Source of the DNA: Bacillota bacterium
GTDB lineage: Bacteria > Bacillota > Clostridia > Tissierellales > Gottschalkiaceae
DNA length: 44,704 bases
NCBI GenBank assembly: GCA_023420895.1
Contig: JAEZUY010000028.1
Location: forward strand, 1 to 44,704
Reading direction: 5' to 3'
In this document: one piece after another, positions 1 through 8,811 of the stretch
Position numbering within the stretch: the first letter of the stretch is position 1
How the letters are laid out: every line of letters starts with the position of its first letter
Program-made: the position numbers and the translations under genes
The notes under the pieces: model-generated
The model's input: only the letters and a program-made list of their open reading frames with translations
The model's database searches: none
What the model was told of the DNA's origin: nothing

Positions 1-84
1 ATTGACTGTTCCAAAACCTGCAGAAAATATCATCGATGCCGTAACTGCAGCTATCCCAAATCCCCTGACCTTATTTCTTAGCAT
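1..84 (-). CDS. Secreted protein, N-terminal fragment (runs off the window)
   Basis: Only the first 28 codons are present. They begin MLRNKVRGFG and continue as a hydrophobic stretch of small and aliphatic residues, which looks like a Sec signal peptide (basic n-region, h-region about residues 9-24). The ATG at 84 is chosen because GGAGAGG lies 9 bases upstream. An in-frame ATG at 102 has no such site in front of it. The gene follows the SLH surface protein on the same strand but is separated from it by a terminator. It may be another surface protein, but nothing beyond export can be claimed from this fragment. Confidence 0.55.
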   Translation of the reverse strand, partial: MLRNKVRGFGIAAVTASMIFSAGFGTVN

Positions 85-240
85 ATCAATTATCCTCTCC
101 ATTTTTTATTTTTCAAAATAACTTCTGTTCTTTTATGAACAAAATGCTTACTATCTAAAGTATAACCCTTTTAGCATATTAATTGGGAACTTTACATAAT
201 TGTTTTCAAAGATTTAATCTTTATTTTCTTATTTTAAAAA

Positions 241-282
241 GATAACTCCCTTATCAGGCTTTTCTGACCTGATAAGGGAATC
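241..282 (-). terminator. Terminator after the SLH/LRR gene
   Basis: Perfect 12-bp inverted repeat (247-258 with 268-279, loop 9) about 10 bases past the stop codon. On the minus strand it is followed by GTTATC and five T. The T-tract is displaced, so strength is uncertain. It separates the SLH gene from the next secreted-protein gene. Confidence 0.65.
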
Positions 283-289
283 TCTGTTT

Positions 290-2380
290 TTAATATATTT
301 CTATCCATTTTTCTATTCTTTTTTCTGTTTCATTTTCATATTTATGACTGTTTGAAGCCTCCATTATTTCATAGTATGCCCAGTGATTTTTATCTAAATC
401 TGTAAATTTGATAATCTCCTGCGGATTTTCAGAGCTTTCAATTCCTTCTATGTCTGTTCCTCTTTTAAACAGTATATTGAACATTTTGACAGCTTCTGCT
501 CTTGTAACGCTGTTTTCCGGTCTGAAACTTCCGTCAGAATATCCATTCACTATTCCCTCACTGTATATGCTTTCTATATATTTTTCAGCCCAGTGATTCT
601 CTGTATCTGTAAAAGGTTTTTCTGAAGCTGTATATGATGCTTCTCCTTCTTTCATTTTTAAAGCTTCACATATCATCTTGGAAAGTTCTGCTCTAGTAAG
701 AGGTCTGTCAGGTCTGAAGCTTCCGTCAGGATATCCGTTCATGAGATTTTTCTCAGTCATGTAGTTTATATATTTTTCATACCATCCGCCCGGTACATCG
801 CTGTAAGACAGTTTTCCGGACTTGTCTTTCTGCATTTCTATATCTCCATTTTCAATAAGTCTTGAATATACTGCGGCCGCCTCTGCTCTGGTCAGTGTTC
901 CGTCCGGTCTGAAATTTCCGTCACTGTAGCCGTTCATATAGGCTCTGTGAAAATTATCTTCGCTGATTTTATCTATTAAATTTACTTTCACTTTCATCAT
1001 TTTCTCCGGAAGAAAATCAGATTCAGACGTCACATCTGTAAAATAGGAGAAACTGTTCACGCCTTCCGGAAGAGTCACTAAGCCTTTATCCGAGTCGTAT
1101 TTGACTCCATTTTCTCCGATTACTGAATCAGGCTTGAATCCCAAATATTCATCCAGACTGAATTCTGATTTATTTTCTGTCTCTATGTCTATACTCTGAC
1201 TGTCTAGTATTATCTCTGAAAGCATTTCATTTTTACTTAAATCCAGACACTTCATTCTGTTTTTATCAGCTTCAAGGAAACTCAATTTCGGATTTTCGCT
1301 CAGATTGAGTTCTGATATTCTGTTTCTGTCGATCCAAAGTGCCGAGAGTTCAGGATTTCCGCTGAAATCTATATTTTCAATTCTGTTTCCGCCTATTGAA
1401 ATATAGTCGAGAAGTTTATTCTGAGATAAATCGAGCACTCTTATTCTGTTGTCTTTTAAAGACAGTGTTTTCAGTTTTCTGCTGCTGCTCAAATCTATAA
1501 ATGAAATCCTGTTTCTTTCAGCATATAAGCTTTCGAGTTCAGTATTGCTCTTTAAATCTATGCTCTCTATATTGTTATCTGAAAAACTCAGAAAGCTTAT
1601 TTCAGGATTTTCTGACAGATTTAAGGAATTCAGCATATTCTCTTTCAGTTCAGCCATTCTGAGTTTCGGGGCTCCGCTAAGATCTATATCTGAAAGTCTG
1701 TTAAAATCTGCAGTCAGATTTGTAACATTGGAATTGTCTCCTATAATGAGATTTTTCAGTCCGCATTTTCTGATGCTTATATATTTTAACTTGGGATTTT
1801 TGCTGAAATCTGCGGAATCTATATTTCCGCCCTGTATATCCGCCGTCTCAAGCTCTTTATTCTCTTCAAGATTTATTTCATTCAGCATAGTTCCATATAC
1901 GTTTAAATATTTAAGTCCTTTCAGATGATGTTCTATTCCCTTTAAAGATTTAATTTTCTCACTTTCAGGCTTGTCTTCTGAGTTATAGTAAAAATTCTCT
2001 ATTTCTTTCAGCTTATCGATATCCGTACTGAATATGGGATTTTCATAGTCTTTAAACTCATCCCCTGACAGAAGTTCTTCAGAGTTTTCAGGAAGAGTAT
2101 TTCTGTTCTCTCCTCCGATTCTGCTCACTATCTCTCTTCTGAACACGGAATCTTCAAATTCTGTAAGAACTCTAGCTTCATCTCTGTTCTCATTTTCAGC
2201 TGAAACAGTTTCTTCTCCCAGACTGAGTGTTTTAGAAATAAAAGGAGCATTTTCAAATTCCATGACTCCTGTTGAAAGAACTGTCATAACTGAAACCGCT
2301 ATTACAGCCGTCTTTTTCATAAATCTTCTTCTCTTTTTCACTTCTGAACCATCTCTTTTCTTATTTTCAGTGAATTTCAC
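290..2380 (-). CDS. Leucine-rich-repeat surface protein with S-layer homology (SLH) anchor
   Basis: Predicted 696-residue exported cell-wall protein. A basic N-terminus and hydrophobic stretch (about residues 15-40) form a signal peptide. Residues 166-396 are eleven consecutive leucine-rich repeats of exactly 21 residues, with consensus LxxIDLSxNPxLxxLxxxxNR. Three SLH repeats follow at about 470-510, 523-575 and 588-640, each with the NGYxDGxFRP...TRAE signature. A degenerate fourth (FTDLDKNHWAYYEIM, 658-672) ends the protein. SLH repeats normally bind pyruvylated secondary wall polymer; LRR domains usually mediate protein binding, so an adhesin role is inferred. The start is uncertain: the first codon is GTG at 2380 without a clear ribosome site, while ATG at 2320 (MKKTAVIAVS) has GAGAAGAAG just upstream. 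Confidence 0.85.
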   Translation of the reverse strand: MKFTENKKRDGSEVKKRRRFMKKTAVIAVSVMTVLSTGVMEFENAPFISKTLSLGEETVSAENENRDEARVLTEFEDSVFRREIVSRIGGENRNTLPENSEELLSGDEFKDYENPIFSTDIDKLKEIENFYYNSEDKPESEKIKSLKGIEHHLKGLKYLNVYGTMLNEINLEENKELETADIQGGNIDSADFSKNPKLKYISIRKCGLKNLIIGDNSNVTNLTADFNRLSDIDLSGAPKLRMAELKENMLNSLNLSENPEISFLSFSDNNIESIDLKSNTELESLYAERNRISFIDLSSSRKLKTLSLKDNRIRVLDLSQNKLLDYISIGGNRIENIDFSGNPELSALWIDRNRISELNLSENPKLSFLEADKNRMKCLDLSKNEMLSEIILDSQSIDIETENKSEFSLDEYLGFKPDSVIGENGVKYDSDKGLVTLPEGVNSFSYFTDVTSESDFLPEKMMKVKVNLIDKISEDNFHRAYMNGYSDGNFRPDGTLTRAEAAAVYSRLIENGDIEMQKDKSGKLSYSDVPGGWYEKYINYMTEKNLMNGYPDGSFRPDRPLTRAELSKMICEALKMKEGEASYTASEKPFTDTENHWAEKYIESIYSEGIVNGYSDGSFRPENSVTRAEAVKMFNILFKRGTDIEGIESSENPQEIIKFTDLDKNHWAYYEIMEASNSHKYENETEKRIEKWIEIY

Positions 2381-2454
2381 TTTTTTTGTTTTCTTTTTAT
2401 ATTTTTCAGTAATTTAAGTCTCATTTATTTTTTTATCTTAATCTGTTTTCAGTC

Positions 2455-3825
2455 CTATTTGTCTGTTCCGTCTTTTCCTTTGAGTTCTTCCATATATTCT
2501 TTTATTTCTTTTTCATAGCCTATTTCTTTAGGTTCATAATAGACTGTTCCCTGCATCTCTTCGGGCAGATATTCCTGATAAATATATCCTGTATCTGAAT
2601 TGTGAGTGTAGATATATCCTTTTCCTCTTTCAAGGTCTTTCGCTCCGCTGTAATGAACGTCTCTCAAATGGTTGGGAACAGGATAGACTCTTCTGTTTTT
2701 CATATCGTCCATAACTCTGTTTATAGCTTCGTATGCCGCATTGCTCTTAGGAGCAGTCGCGAGATATGCTGTAACTTGTGCAAGTGTTATTCTGGCTTCA
2801 GGCATTCCTATTATATTCACGGCATTAAAACCTGAAACCGCCACATTTATAGCATTCGGATCTGCGTTTCCGATATCTTCAGATGCCGATATTATTAGTC
2901 TTCTTGCTATGAATTTTATATCTTCTCCGGCATAGAGCATTTTTCCGAGCCAGTACAGCGCCGCATCGGGATCGCTTCCTCTTATGCTCTTTATAAGCGC
3001 TGATGCTGTATCGTAATGCTCATCTCCTCCTTTTTCATATTTTACGAGTTTCTTCTGAATACAGTCCTCCATTACATCTGAATCTATCACGATAGTTCCG
3101 TCATCATTCATATTGGTTGTAGAGACTGCTATTTCAAGAGCATTTAAAGCCGCTCTCGCATCTCCTCCTGCCGACTGCACGAGAAACTCTTCCGCTTCTT
3201 CAGTTATCTCAATATCGTAAAGACCGTATCCTCTTTCTTCGTCTTCTAAAGCCGCTCTTACTATGTCTCTCACATTTTCATTAGTGAGAGGCTTCAGTTC
3301 CAGAACCATAGCCCTTGAAAGCAGCGCTTTATTGACTTCGAAATACGGATTTTCAGTCGTAGCTCCTATCAGAATTATAGTTCCGTTCTCCACGTATTTT
3401 AAAAGCGCATCCTGCTGAGATTTATTGAATCTGTGTATCTCGTCAATGAACAGAATAGTCCTTCTTCCGTAATTCTTTATCATATTCTGAGAATATTCTA
3501 TGACTTCTCTTATATCTTTTATTCCCGCTATAGTTGCATTCAGCTGTCTGAACTCTAGTTCCGACTCATTCGATATTATCTTTGCAAGCGTAGTCTTTCC
3601 TGTTCCGGGAGGTCCATATAGAACGAGTGAACTCAGCTTGTCAGCTTTTATAGTTCTGTAGAGTATTCTGCCTTTTCCCGTTATATGTTCCTGACCTCTG
3701 AACTCTTCAAGATTTCTCGGTCTCATTCTGTCTGCAAGAGGACTTCTTGAACTGAATCCTGAACTTTCTTCTTTCGGTCTTTCGCTTTTTCCTGAATTCA
3801 TCTTTGCATATTCAAATAAATCCAT
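2455..3825 (-). CDS. rarA: Replication-associated recombination AAA+ ATPase RarA (MgsA)
   Basis: 456-residue AAA+ ATPase of the RarA/MgsA/WRNIP1 family, related to clamp-loader subunits and RuvB, which acts at stalled replication forks. Walker A is GPPGTGKT at residues 71-78 and Walker B is ILFIDEIHRF near 124-133. The C-terminal part carries the family signature ending in a YxPEE-type motif (EYLPEEMQG). ATG at 3825 is preceded by AGAAAGGAA. Length is normal for the family. It sits downstream of the two-component operon, separated from it by a strong terminator, and upstream of the SLH gene with a 74-base gap. The neighbours do not suggest a functional link. Confidence 0.95.
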   Translation of the reverse strand: MDLFEYAKMNSGKSERPKEESSGFSSRSPLADRMRPRNLEEFRGQEHITGKGRILYRTIKADKLSSLVLYGPPGTGKTTLAKIISNESELEFRQLNATIAGIKDIREVIEYSQNMIKNYGRRTILFIDEIHRFNKSQQDALLKYVENGTIILIGATTENPYFEVNKALLSRAMVLELKPLTNENVRDIVRAALEDEERGYGLYDIEITEEAEEFLVQSAGGDARAALNALEIAVSTTNMNDDGTIVIDSDVMEDCIQKKLVKYEKGGDEHYDTASALIKSIRGSDPDAALYWLGKMLYAGEDIKFIARRLIISASEDIGNADPNAINVAVSGFNAVNIIGMPEARITLAQVTAYLATAPKSNAAYEAINRVMDDMKNRRVYPVPNHLRDVHYSGAKDLERGKGYIYTHNSDTGYIYQEYLPEEMQGTVYYEPKEIGYEKEIKEYMEELKGKDGTDK

Positions 3826-3867
3826 TTCTATTTCCTTTCTAAAATTTTTTCTCCAATATTTACTATT

Positions 3868-3893
3868 AAAAAAAGCCGATATTTTTATCGGCC
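3868..3893 (-). terminator. Rho-independent terminator after the histidine kinase gene
   Basis: Minus-strand stem GCCGATA / TATCGGC (3875-3881 with 3886-3892, loop of four) followed directly by seven T. A classical intrinsic terminator closing the nrdR-pgeF-regulator-kinase operon. Confidence 0.9.
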
Positions 3894-3942
3894 TTCTGAT
3901 ATTATCTGCTGTATTTTCATTATTAAATCTTTTTCTCAGTCT

Positions 3943-5406
3943 TTATTCTGATTTATTAGAAACACTGCTGTTTACAGGTCTGAGCGGAATAGTTATTGTA
4001 AATTCAGTGCCTTTCTCAATTTCACTGTTCACTTCCACTTTTCCTCCGAAAGATATAGCTACGTGTTTTACTATTGCAAGTCCAAGTCCTGTTCCTCCTA
4101 TCTGACGCGAACGGGCTTTGTCCACTCTGTAGAATCTTTCGAATATTCTAGGAAGATCTTCTTTAGGTATTCCCAGTCCTGTATCTGAAACTTTTATTAT
4201 TAAATCATTTTCATCTTCATAAGCTTTTACTTTAACTTTTCCATTCTCAGGTGTGTATTTTATAGCATTGTCCACAAGATTTCTAACCATCTGTTCAAAC
4301 CATTTTCTGCTTCCTACTATAGGTCTCAGTGTTTCTGGAACTTCTATCTCAAGCTGTATATTTTTCTTTTCAGCTGAAGGTTCCATTTTAATCATAAGGC
4401 TGTTCAGTATTCTGTTCGGTTCAACTACTTCTTTCTTTTTACCTTCATCCTTTTCAGAATTCTCTATTTCTGAAAGCGCAAGTATGTCCTGAATCAATGT
4501 GAACAGTCTGTCGGTTTCTATATTTATTATATCCAGAAATCTCTCTCTAGTAGCTTCATCTTCCACCATTCCGTCTTTAAGAGTTTCAACGAAACCTTTT
4601 ATAGATGTAAGCGGTGTCTGAAGTTCATGAGAAACATTTGCTACAAAATCTCTTCTCATGTTTTCAAGTTTCCTTATTTCAGTTATATCCTGAACTATTA
4701 TAGCAATCCCTGTGAATTTTGTAGGATCTTCAGGGTGAGTCATTATGCTGCAGCTGAATGAACATATTCTATAAACCGGAAAATTCACTTCCGCTTCAAA
4801 TTTCATTCTGGGATTTTCTACATTCAGAGAATCTATCTTCTCTGTGATATATTTGCTGAATACAGATTCTGAAAGAGTTTTTCCTTTAACCTGCTCTTCA
4901 GTTATTCCGAATATTTCTTCAGCATACGGATTGACCATTACAATTTCTCTCATCTTGTTGAGCGCTATGACTCCGTTTATCATGCTCTTGAGAACTGCGT
5001 CCATATTGCTGTTGCTTTCCTGAAGTTCTCCTATAACCTGTTCAAGTCTCTGATTCATGAGATTGAAGTTTACTGAAAGCTCCCCAATCTCATCATGAGA
5101 ACCCTGAAGAGGCTGGTTTCTCACAGATTCTCCTCTGGATATTTTTTTAGTTATCTTTGCAAGTTCTCTTATCGGTGAAACTACCTTTTTTATATACTGT
5201 ATACCTATGAATGCAGAAGCTCCAAAACCAATAATCATTGCTATAATCTCGTAAATAACCAGTCTGGTGCTGATTTCCGCGTTTAAATCAGCAGGCGGTA
5301 TAGTAGCTTTTAAAAGCACCATCGATATAACTCCTGTAATTATTACTCCGAGTGCTAAAAAAACGAAGAATACGAATGATACTTTTGTCTGAATTTTTCC
5401 TTTCAT
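3943..5406 (-). CDS. Sensor histidine kinase (PhoR/WalK type)
   Basis: 487-residue membrane histidine kinase. Two transmembrane segments (about 9-34 and 48-71) are separated by only about 13 extracytoplasmic residues. A HAMP domain (72-125), a PAS domain (about 135-240), the HisKA dimerisation domain with phospho-acceptor His260 in SHELQTPLTS, and a HATPase_c domain follow, with N-box NLVDNAIKYT and G-boxes DTGLGIP and GGTGLGLAIV. Its start overlaps the stop of the upstream response regulator by ATGA, so the pair is translationally coupled. Domain order matches PhoR and WalK of Firmicutes. Which one it is cannot be decided here, and the usual walHIJ or pst neighbours are absent. The almost missing sensor loop suggests intramembrane or cytoplasmic PAS sensing. 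Confidence 0.93.
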   Translation of the reverse strand: MKGKIQTKVSFVFFVFLALGVIITGVISMVLLKATIPPADLNAEISTRLVIYEIIAMIIGFGASAFIGIQYIKKVVSPIRELAKITKKISRGESVRNQPLQGSHDEIGELSVNFNLMNQRLEQVIGELQESNSNMDAVLKSMINGVIALNKMREIVMVNPYAEEIFGITEEQVKGKTLSESVFSKYITEKIDSLNVENPRMKFEAEVNFPVYRICSFSCSIMTHPEDPTKFTGIAIIVQDITEIRKLENMRRDFVANVSHELQTPLTSIKGFVETLKDGMVEDEATRERFLDIINIETDRLFTLIQDILALSEIENSEKDEGKKKEVVEPNRILNSLMIKMEPSAEKKNIQLEIEVPETLRPIVGSRKWFEQMVRNLVDNAIKYTPENGKVKVKAYEDENDLIIKVSDTGLGIPKEDLPRIFERFYRVDKARSRQIGGTGLGLAIVKHVAISFGGKVEVNSEIEKGTEFTITIPLRPVNSSVSNKSE

Positions 5407-6107
5407 TTTATCTTATAGCCAACTCCTCTTATTGTTTCTATATATTCCGGATTCTTGTCATCATCTTCTATTTTCTTTCTAAGATGTCTTATATGAACGT
5501 CAACCGTTCTTATTTCTCCGAAATAGTCGTAGCCCCATATCTGGTCCAGAAGAAAATTTCTTGAAAGAACTTTTCCTTTATTTCTGGCAAGGAGGCTTAA
5601 AAGTCTGAATTCTTTAAGTGTAAGATCCAGAATTTCATCTCTTTTTCTGACTTCATGCTTGTCTTCATTTATAGTTATATCTCCTATAGTGATTACACCG
5701 CTTTCTTCCTCTTCATGAGCGCCGCCGGCATCTCTCTGTCTTCTCAGAACTGCCTTTATTCTCGCTAAAAGCTCTCTGACGCTGAAAGGCTTAGTCATGT
5801 AGTCGTCTGCTCCCATTTCAAGACCTATTATCTTGTCTATTTCATCGCTCTTGGCAGTCAGCATTATAATAGGGAGATGTTCCGTCTCTTCATCGAGTCT
5901 CAGTCTTCTGCAGACCTCAACCCCGTCTATTACAGGCAGCATCAGATCCAGAAGTATAAGATCCGGCTTCTCGCTCTTTGCAAGATCTATTCCTGTCTGT
6001 CCGTCTGCCGCTTCTATCACTGTATATCCGTTCGCTTCAAGATTGAATCTCAGAAGCTCGGTTATATGCTCCTCATCATCTACTACAAGTATTTTTCCAT
6101 AATTCAT
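5403..6107 (-). CDS. OmpR/PhoB-family response regulator
   Basis: 234-residue DNA-binding response regulator. The receiver domain (about 4-118) has the acidic pocket DDEE at 10-13, phospho-acceptor Asp54 in LILLDLMLP, and conserved Lys106 in TKPFS. The C-terminal winged helix (about 135-232) has the typical LTLKEFRLLSLL and TVDVHIRHLRKKIE segments and ends with the family signature IRGVGYKI. It lies 17 bases after pgeF and overlaps the kinase gene by four bases. It is most likely the partner of that kinase, controlling wall or phosphate genes by analogy with WalR and PhoP; the actual regulon cannot be told from sequence. Confidence 0.93.
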   Translation of the reverse strand: MNYGKILVVDDEEHITELLRFNLEANGYTVIEAADGQTGIDLAKSEKPDLILLDLMLPVIDGVEVCRRLRLDEETEHLPIIMLTAKSDEIDKIIGLEMGADDYMTKPFSVRELLARIKAVLRRQRDAGGAHEEEESGVITIGDITINEDKHEVRKRDEILDLTLKEFRLLSLLARNKGKVLSRNFLLDQIWGYDYFGEIRTVDVHIRHLRKKIEDDDKNPEYIETIRGVGYKIK

Positions 6108-6124
6108 AAGTGAATTCTTCCTCT

Positions 6125-6937
6125 CTACTTTAACATTATTAAAGCCGCCATTCTCCCTGTGAGACCTTTATCTCTTCTGTGGGAGAAGAACATATCTTCA
6201 TTTTTATAAGTGCAGTGATCGTCTATTAATATGTTCTTGGGATTCAGCCCGGCTTCTTCAAGTATCTCTCTATTGGCTTCCCATAGATTGAGGTAGTACT
6301 TGTCTCCTTTTTTCCCTGAAAGAATTTTATCCATTCTTTCAAATTCATCTCTGAACTGAATATAGACTTCCTCGCCCACTTCAAAACGGTCAGGTCCTAT
6401 AGTAGGTCCTATTCCCGCTATTATATCGTCTTTAGAGCAGCCGTAATCTTCGTTCATGATTCTCACGGCTTCTTTTCCGATTCTCTGAAGTGTGCCTTTC
6501 CATCCTGAGTGAACAGATGCTATGACCTGTTTTTCCGGATCGTAGAAAAGGAGCGGAGTACAGTCTGCATATGCTGTTGCAAGTATTATTCCCGGTTCGT
6601 CAGTTACAAATCCGTCGACCTCTTCAAAATCTCTTTCTCTCATGAGACCTTTTCCTCTGTCTTCAGATGTGACTTTCTGTATTTTTATACCGTGAACCTG
6701 GTCGCTTCTTACGACATCATCATTAGTTTTTCCGAAGAATGAGGATGTGACTCTTCTGAAGTTCTCTCTTGTCGGCTCAACCTGGTCTTCTTCAGTAAGA
6801 AGTCCCATATTGAGCGATTCATAAGGACCTTCTGACACGCCTCCGATTCTCGTAGTTATGCAGTGTTCAATAGACGGATATTTTTCAAGCTCTTCAAATT
6901 TAAGAACCTTTATTCCGTCTTTTTCCACTATTCTCAT
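6125..6937 (-). CDS. pgeF: Peptidoglycan editing factor PgeF / LACC1-type purine nucleoside phosphorylase (YlmD/YfiH)
   Basis: 270-residue protein of the Cu-oxidase_4 (DUF152) family, formerly called polyphenol oxidase or multicopper laccase. Members have been shown to act as purine nucleoside phosphorylase/adenosine deaminase and, in E. coli, to prevent misincorporation of L-Ser in place of L-Ala in muropeptides. The metal-binding set is present: His82 in SDQVHG, Cys126 in ADCTPLL and His143 in SVHSGWKG. ATG at 6937 has AAGGGGTG just upstream. It is the second gene of an operon with nrdR (32-base gap) and the two-component genes. A location near division genes is common for YlmD in Firmicutes. 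Confidence 0.92.
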   Translation of the reverse strand: MRIVEKDGIKVLKFEELEKYPSIEHCITTRIGGVSEGPYESLNMGLLTEEDQVEPTRENFRRVTSSFFGKTNDDVVRSDQVHGIKIQKVTSEDRGKGLMRERDFEEVDGFVTDEPGIILATAYADCTPLLFYDPEKQVIASVHSGWKGTLQRIGKEAVRIMNEDYGCSKDDIIAGIGPTIGPDRFEVGEEVYIQFRDEFERMDKILSGKKGDKYYLNLWEANREILEEAGLNPKNILIDDHCTYKNEDMFFSHRRDKGLTGRMAALIMLK

Positions 6938-6969
6938 CTTATCACCCCTTATAACCTTTATATATATGA

Positions 6970-7428
6970 TTATCTCTGTTTTTTAGACAGAGTTTCAAGC
7001 TCTTTCATAAACGAATCTAAATCCTTGAAATCTCTATATACAGATGCAAATCTTGCATACGCAACTTCATCGACATCTATAAGCTTTTCAAGAACTTTCT
7101 CTCCTATTTCAGCTGTGCTGACTTCTTTGTCAGGAGATGAAGAAACAAAATTTTCAACCTCGTCCACTATCTGATTCACCTGGACGTTCGATACAGGTCT
7201 TTTCTGGCATGCTCTTATTATTCCGTTCATGACTTTGTTTCGGTCAAAAAGCTCAATGCTTCCGTCTTTTTTCATGACCATAAGAGGTATATGCTCCATC
7301 ATTTCATAAGTTGTAAATCTTTTATGACATTTCATGCATTCTCTTCTTCTCCGAATGCTTTTATTATCTCCTACCGGTCTCGAATCTATCACTTTAGATT
7401 CCTGATAATTGCAGTATGGGCATTTCAT
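6970..7428 (-). CDS. nrdR: Transcriptional repressor NrdR
   Basis: 152-residue zinc-ribbon/ATP-cone regulator that represses ribonucleotide reductase genes in response to (d)ATP. The zinc ribbon uses Cys3, Cys6, Cys31 and Cys34 (MKCPYCNY and CMKCHKRF). The ATP-cone follows from about residue 46 (MVMKKDGSIELFDRNK). The frame is open 19 codons further upstream, but ATG at 7428 is preferred because NrdR proteins begin MKCPYC and GGAAGAGAG lies immediately upstream. It heads the operon nrdR-pgeF-regulator-kinase. No ribonucleotide reductase gene is in the window. Confidence 0.95.
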   Translation of the reverse strand: MKCPYCNYQESKVIDSRPVGDNKSIRRRRECMKCHKRFTTYEMMEHIPLMVMKKDGSIELFDRNKVMNGIIRACQKRPVSNVQVNQIVDEVENFVSSSPDKEVSTAEIGEKVLEKLIDVDEVAYARFASVYRDFKDLDSFMKELETLSKKQR

Positions 7429-7475
7429 ATCTCTCTTCCTAACTAAACTTAAATTTATTCTGTTTACATAATTTA

Positions 7476-7484
7476 ATTGTATCA
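7476..7484 (-). promoter_or_regulatory. Candidate promoter of the nrdR operon
   Basis: Minus-strand extended -10 element TGATACAAT, about 48 bases before the nrdR start and just after the ftsZ terminator. No good -35 box is visible at 16-18 bases, so this rests on the extended -10 alone. Confidence 0.4.
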
Positions 7485-7533
7485 TATATATTGAGAAAAC
7501 AGATAAAAAACTTTATACATCATTCATATATAC

Positions 7534-7570
7534 AAAAAATGCTCCAGTCCCTTGAGACTGAAGCATTTTC
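7534..7570 (-). terminator. Terminator after ftsZ
   Basis: Minus-strand hairpin with arms AAAATGCTTCAGTC and GGACTGGAGCATTTTTT, one mismatch and a short loop. The 3' arm ends in six T. It closes the division and cell-wall cluster. Confidence 0.85.
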
Positions 7571-7622
7571 TACATACGCTTTATTATATTCAAAATTATA
7601 TTTTAAACAATTTTCTGAGTTA

Positions 7623-8747
7623 TTATCTGTTTCTTAAGAATACAGGTATGTCCAGCTCGTCTCCGTCGCTGCTGTCGTCTGAATCTGAAGATTCATCAAG
7701 ATCAGCGTAAGGATTGTCTTCCTTAGGAGTAGCTATTCCCTGAGGAGCTTTTTTCTCCTGAACAGGTTTCTTCTTGCTTTGTTTAGCAGGTTCCGGCGCA
7801 TCGAATCCTGTAGCTATAACTGTTATCACTATTTCGTCTTCAAGATTTTCATCTATTCTAGCTCCAAATATGATATTAGCTTCAGGGTCTGCAGCTTCTC
7901 TTATAAGTTCTGCTGCTTCATTAACTTCAAATATTCCAAGGTCCACTCCTCCAGTTATGTTAAGAAGAACACCTTGTGCTCCTTCTATTGAAGTTTCAAG
8001 AAGCGGTGACTGTATAGCCTGTTTTGCTGCTTCTTCTGCTCTGTTTTCTCCGCTTGCCTGTCCTATACCCATATGAGCAAGTCCCTGGTCTTTCATTATA
8101 GTAGTTACGTCAGCGAAGTCAAGGTTAACTAGCGCAGGCATAGCTATAAGGTCTGATATCCCTTGAATACCCTGTCTTAGAACATCGTCTGCCATTTTAA
8201 AAGCATCCACGATTGAAGTCTTTCTCTCAGCTATTTTCAGAAGTCTGTCATTAGGTATTGTAACAAGAGTGTCAACTCTTTTCTTAAGTTCGCTTATACC
8301 AACTTCAGCCTGTTTCTTTCTCTTAAGTCCTTCAAACATGAAAGGCTTAGTAACAACACCTATTGTAAGTATACCCATCTCTTTTGCTACTTGAGCAACT
8401 ATAGGAGCGGCACCTGTTCCAGTTCCTCCTCCCATACCTGCAGTTATGAATACCATATCTACATCTTTAAGAGCTTCCTGAATTTCTGTCTTGCTTTCTT
8501 CTGCAGCTTTCATTCCTATTTCAGGGTTTGCTCCTGCACCAAGACCTCTTGTAAGTTTCTCTCCTATTTGAAGCTTAACATTTGCTTTAGAAGAGTTAAG
8601 TGCTTGTTTATCTGTATTTACAGCTATATATTCTATTCCTTGTACATCATTGTCAATCATTCTGTTAACAGCGTTGTTTCCACCGCCGCCAACACCAATT
8701 ACTTTAATTTGAGCGAATCCTTCATCATTTATATCTATATCGTACAC
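7623..8747 (-). CDS. ftsZ: Cell division protein FtsZ
   Basis: 374-residue tubulin-like GTPase that forms the Z-ring. The G-box GGGTGTG is at residues 106-112 and the T7 catalytic loop NLDFAD at 208-213. A variable acidic linker of about 50 residues (Lys/Pro then Asp/Ser rich) precedes the conserved C-terminal peptide DIPVFLRNR (366-374), the docking site for FtsA, SepF and other partners. The start is GTG at 8747, supported by a strong AGGAGGT six bases upstream. It is the last gene of the dcw-like cluster but is separated from ftsQ by 131 bases containing its own candidate promoter. ftsA, which normally sits between ftsQ and ftsZ, is absent here. Confidence 0.98.
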   Translation of the reverse strand: MYDIDINDEGFAQIKVIGVGGGGNNAVNRMIDNDVQGIEYIAVNTDKQALNSSKANVKLQIGEKLTRGLGAGANPEIGMKAAEESKTEIQEALKDVDMVFITAGMGGGTGTGAAPIVAQVAKEMGILTIGVVTKPFMFEGLKRKKQAEVGISELKKRVDTLVTIPNDRLLKIAERKTSIVDAFKMADDVLRQGIQGISDLIAMPALVNLDFADVTTIMKDQGLAHMGIGQASGENRAEEAAKQAIQSPLLETSIEGAQGVLLNITGGVDLGIFEVNEAAELIREAADPEANIIFGARIDENLEDEIVITVIATGFDAPEPAKQSKKKPVQEKKAPQGIATPKEDNPYADLDESSDSDDSSDGDELDIPVFLRNR

Positions 8748-8781
8748 GCTATTACCTCCTAAAATTATTGTATTTCTTATT

Positions 8782-8811
8782 TTGAACCTAGTCGTTGCAT
8801 TATGCTATAAT
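8782..8811 (+). promoter_or_regulatory. Promoter-like sequence facing antisense into ftsQ
   Basis: On the plus strand TTGAAC (8782-8787), an 18-base spacer and TATAAT (8806-8811) with an upstream TGC (extended -10) form a good sigma-A type match. No convincing plus-strand gene lies downstream, so a transcript would be antisense to the 3' end of ftsQ. It could be chance in AT-rich DNA. Confidence 0.35.

Noticed and set aside
1240..1900. Regularly spaced repeats that could suggest a CRISPR or satellite array
   Set aside because: The 63-base periodicity is in frame and encodes the 21-residue leucine-rich repeats; repeat units are diverged and there are no identical repeats with unique spacers.
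6970..7485. Longer NrdR frame starting at 7485
   Set aside because: The first 19 residues show no family similarity; the zinc ribbon starts at the ATG at 7428, which has its own ribosome site.
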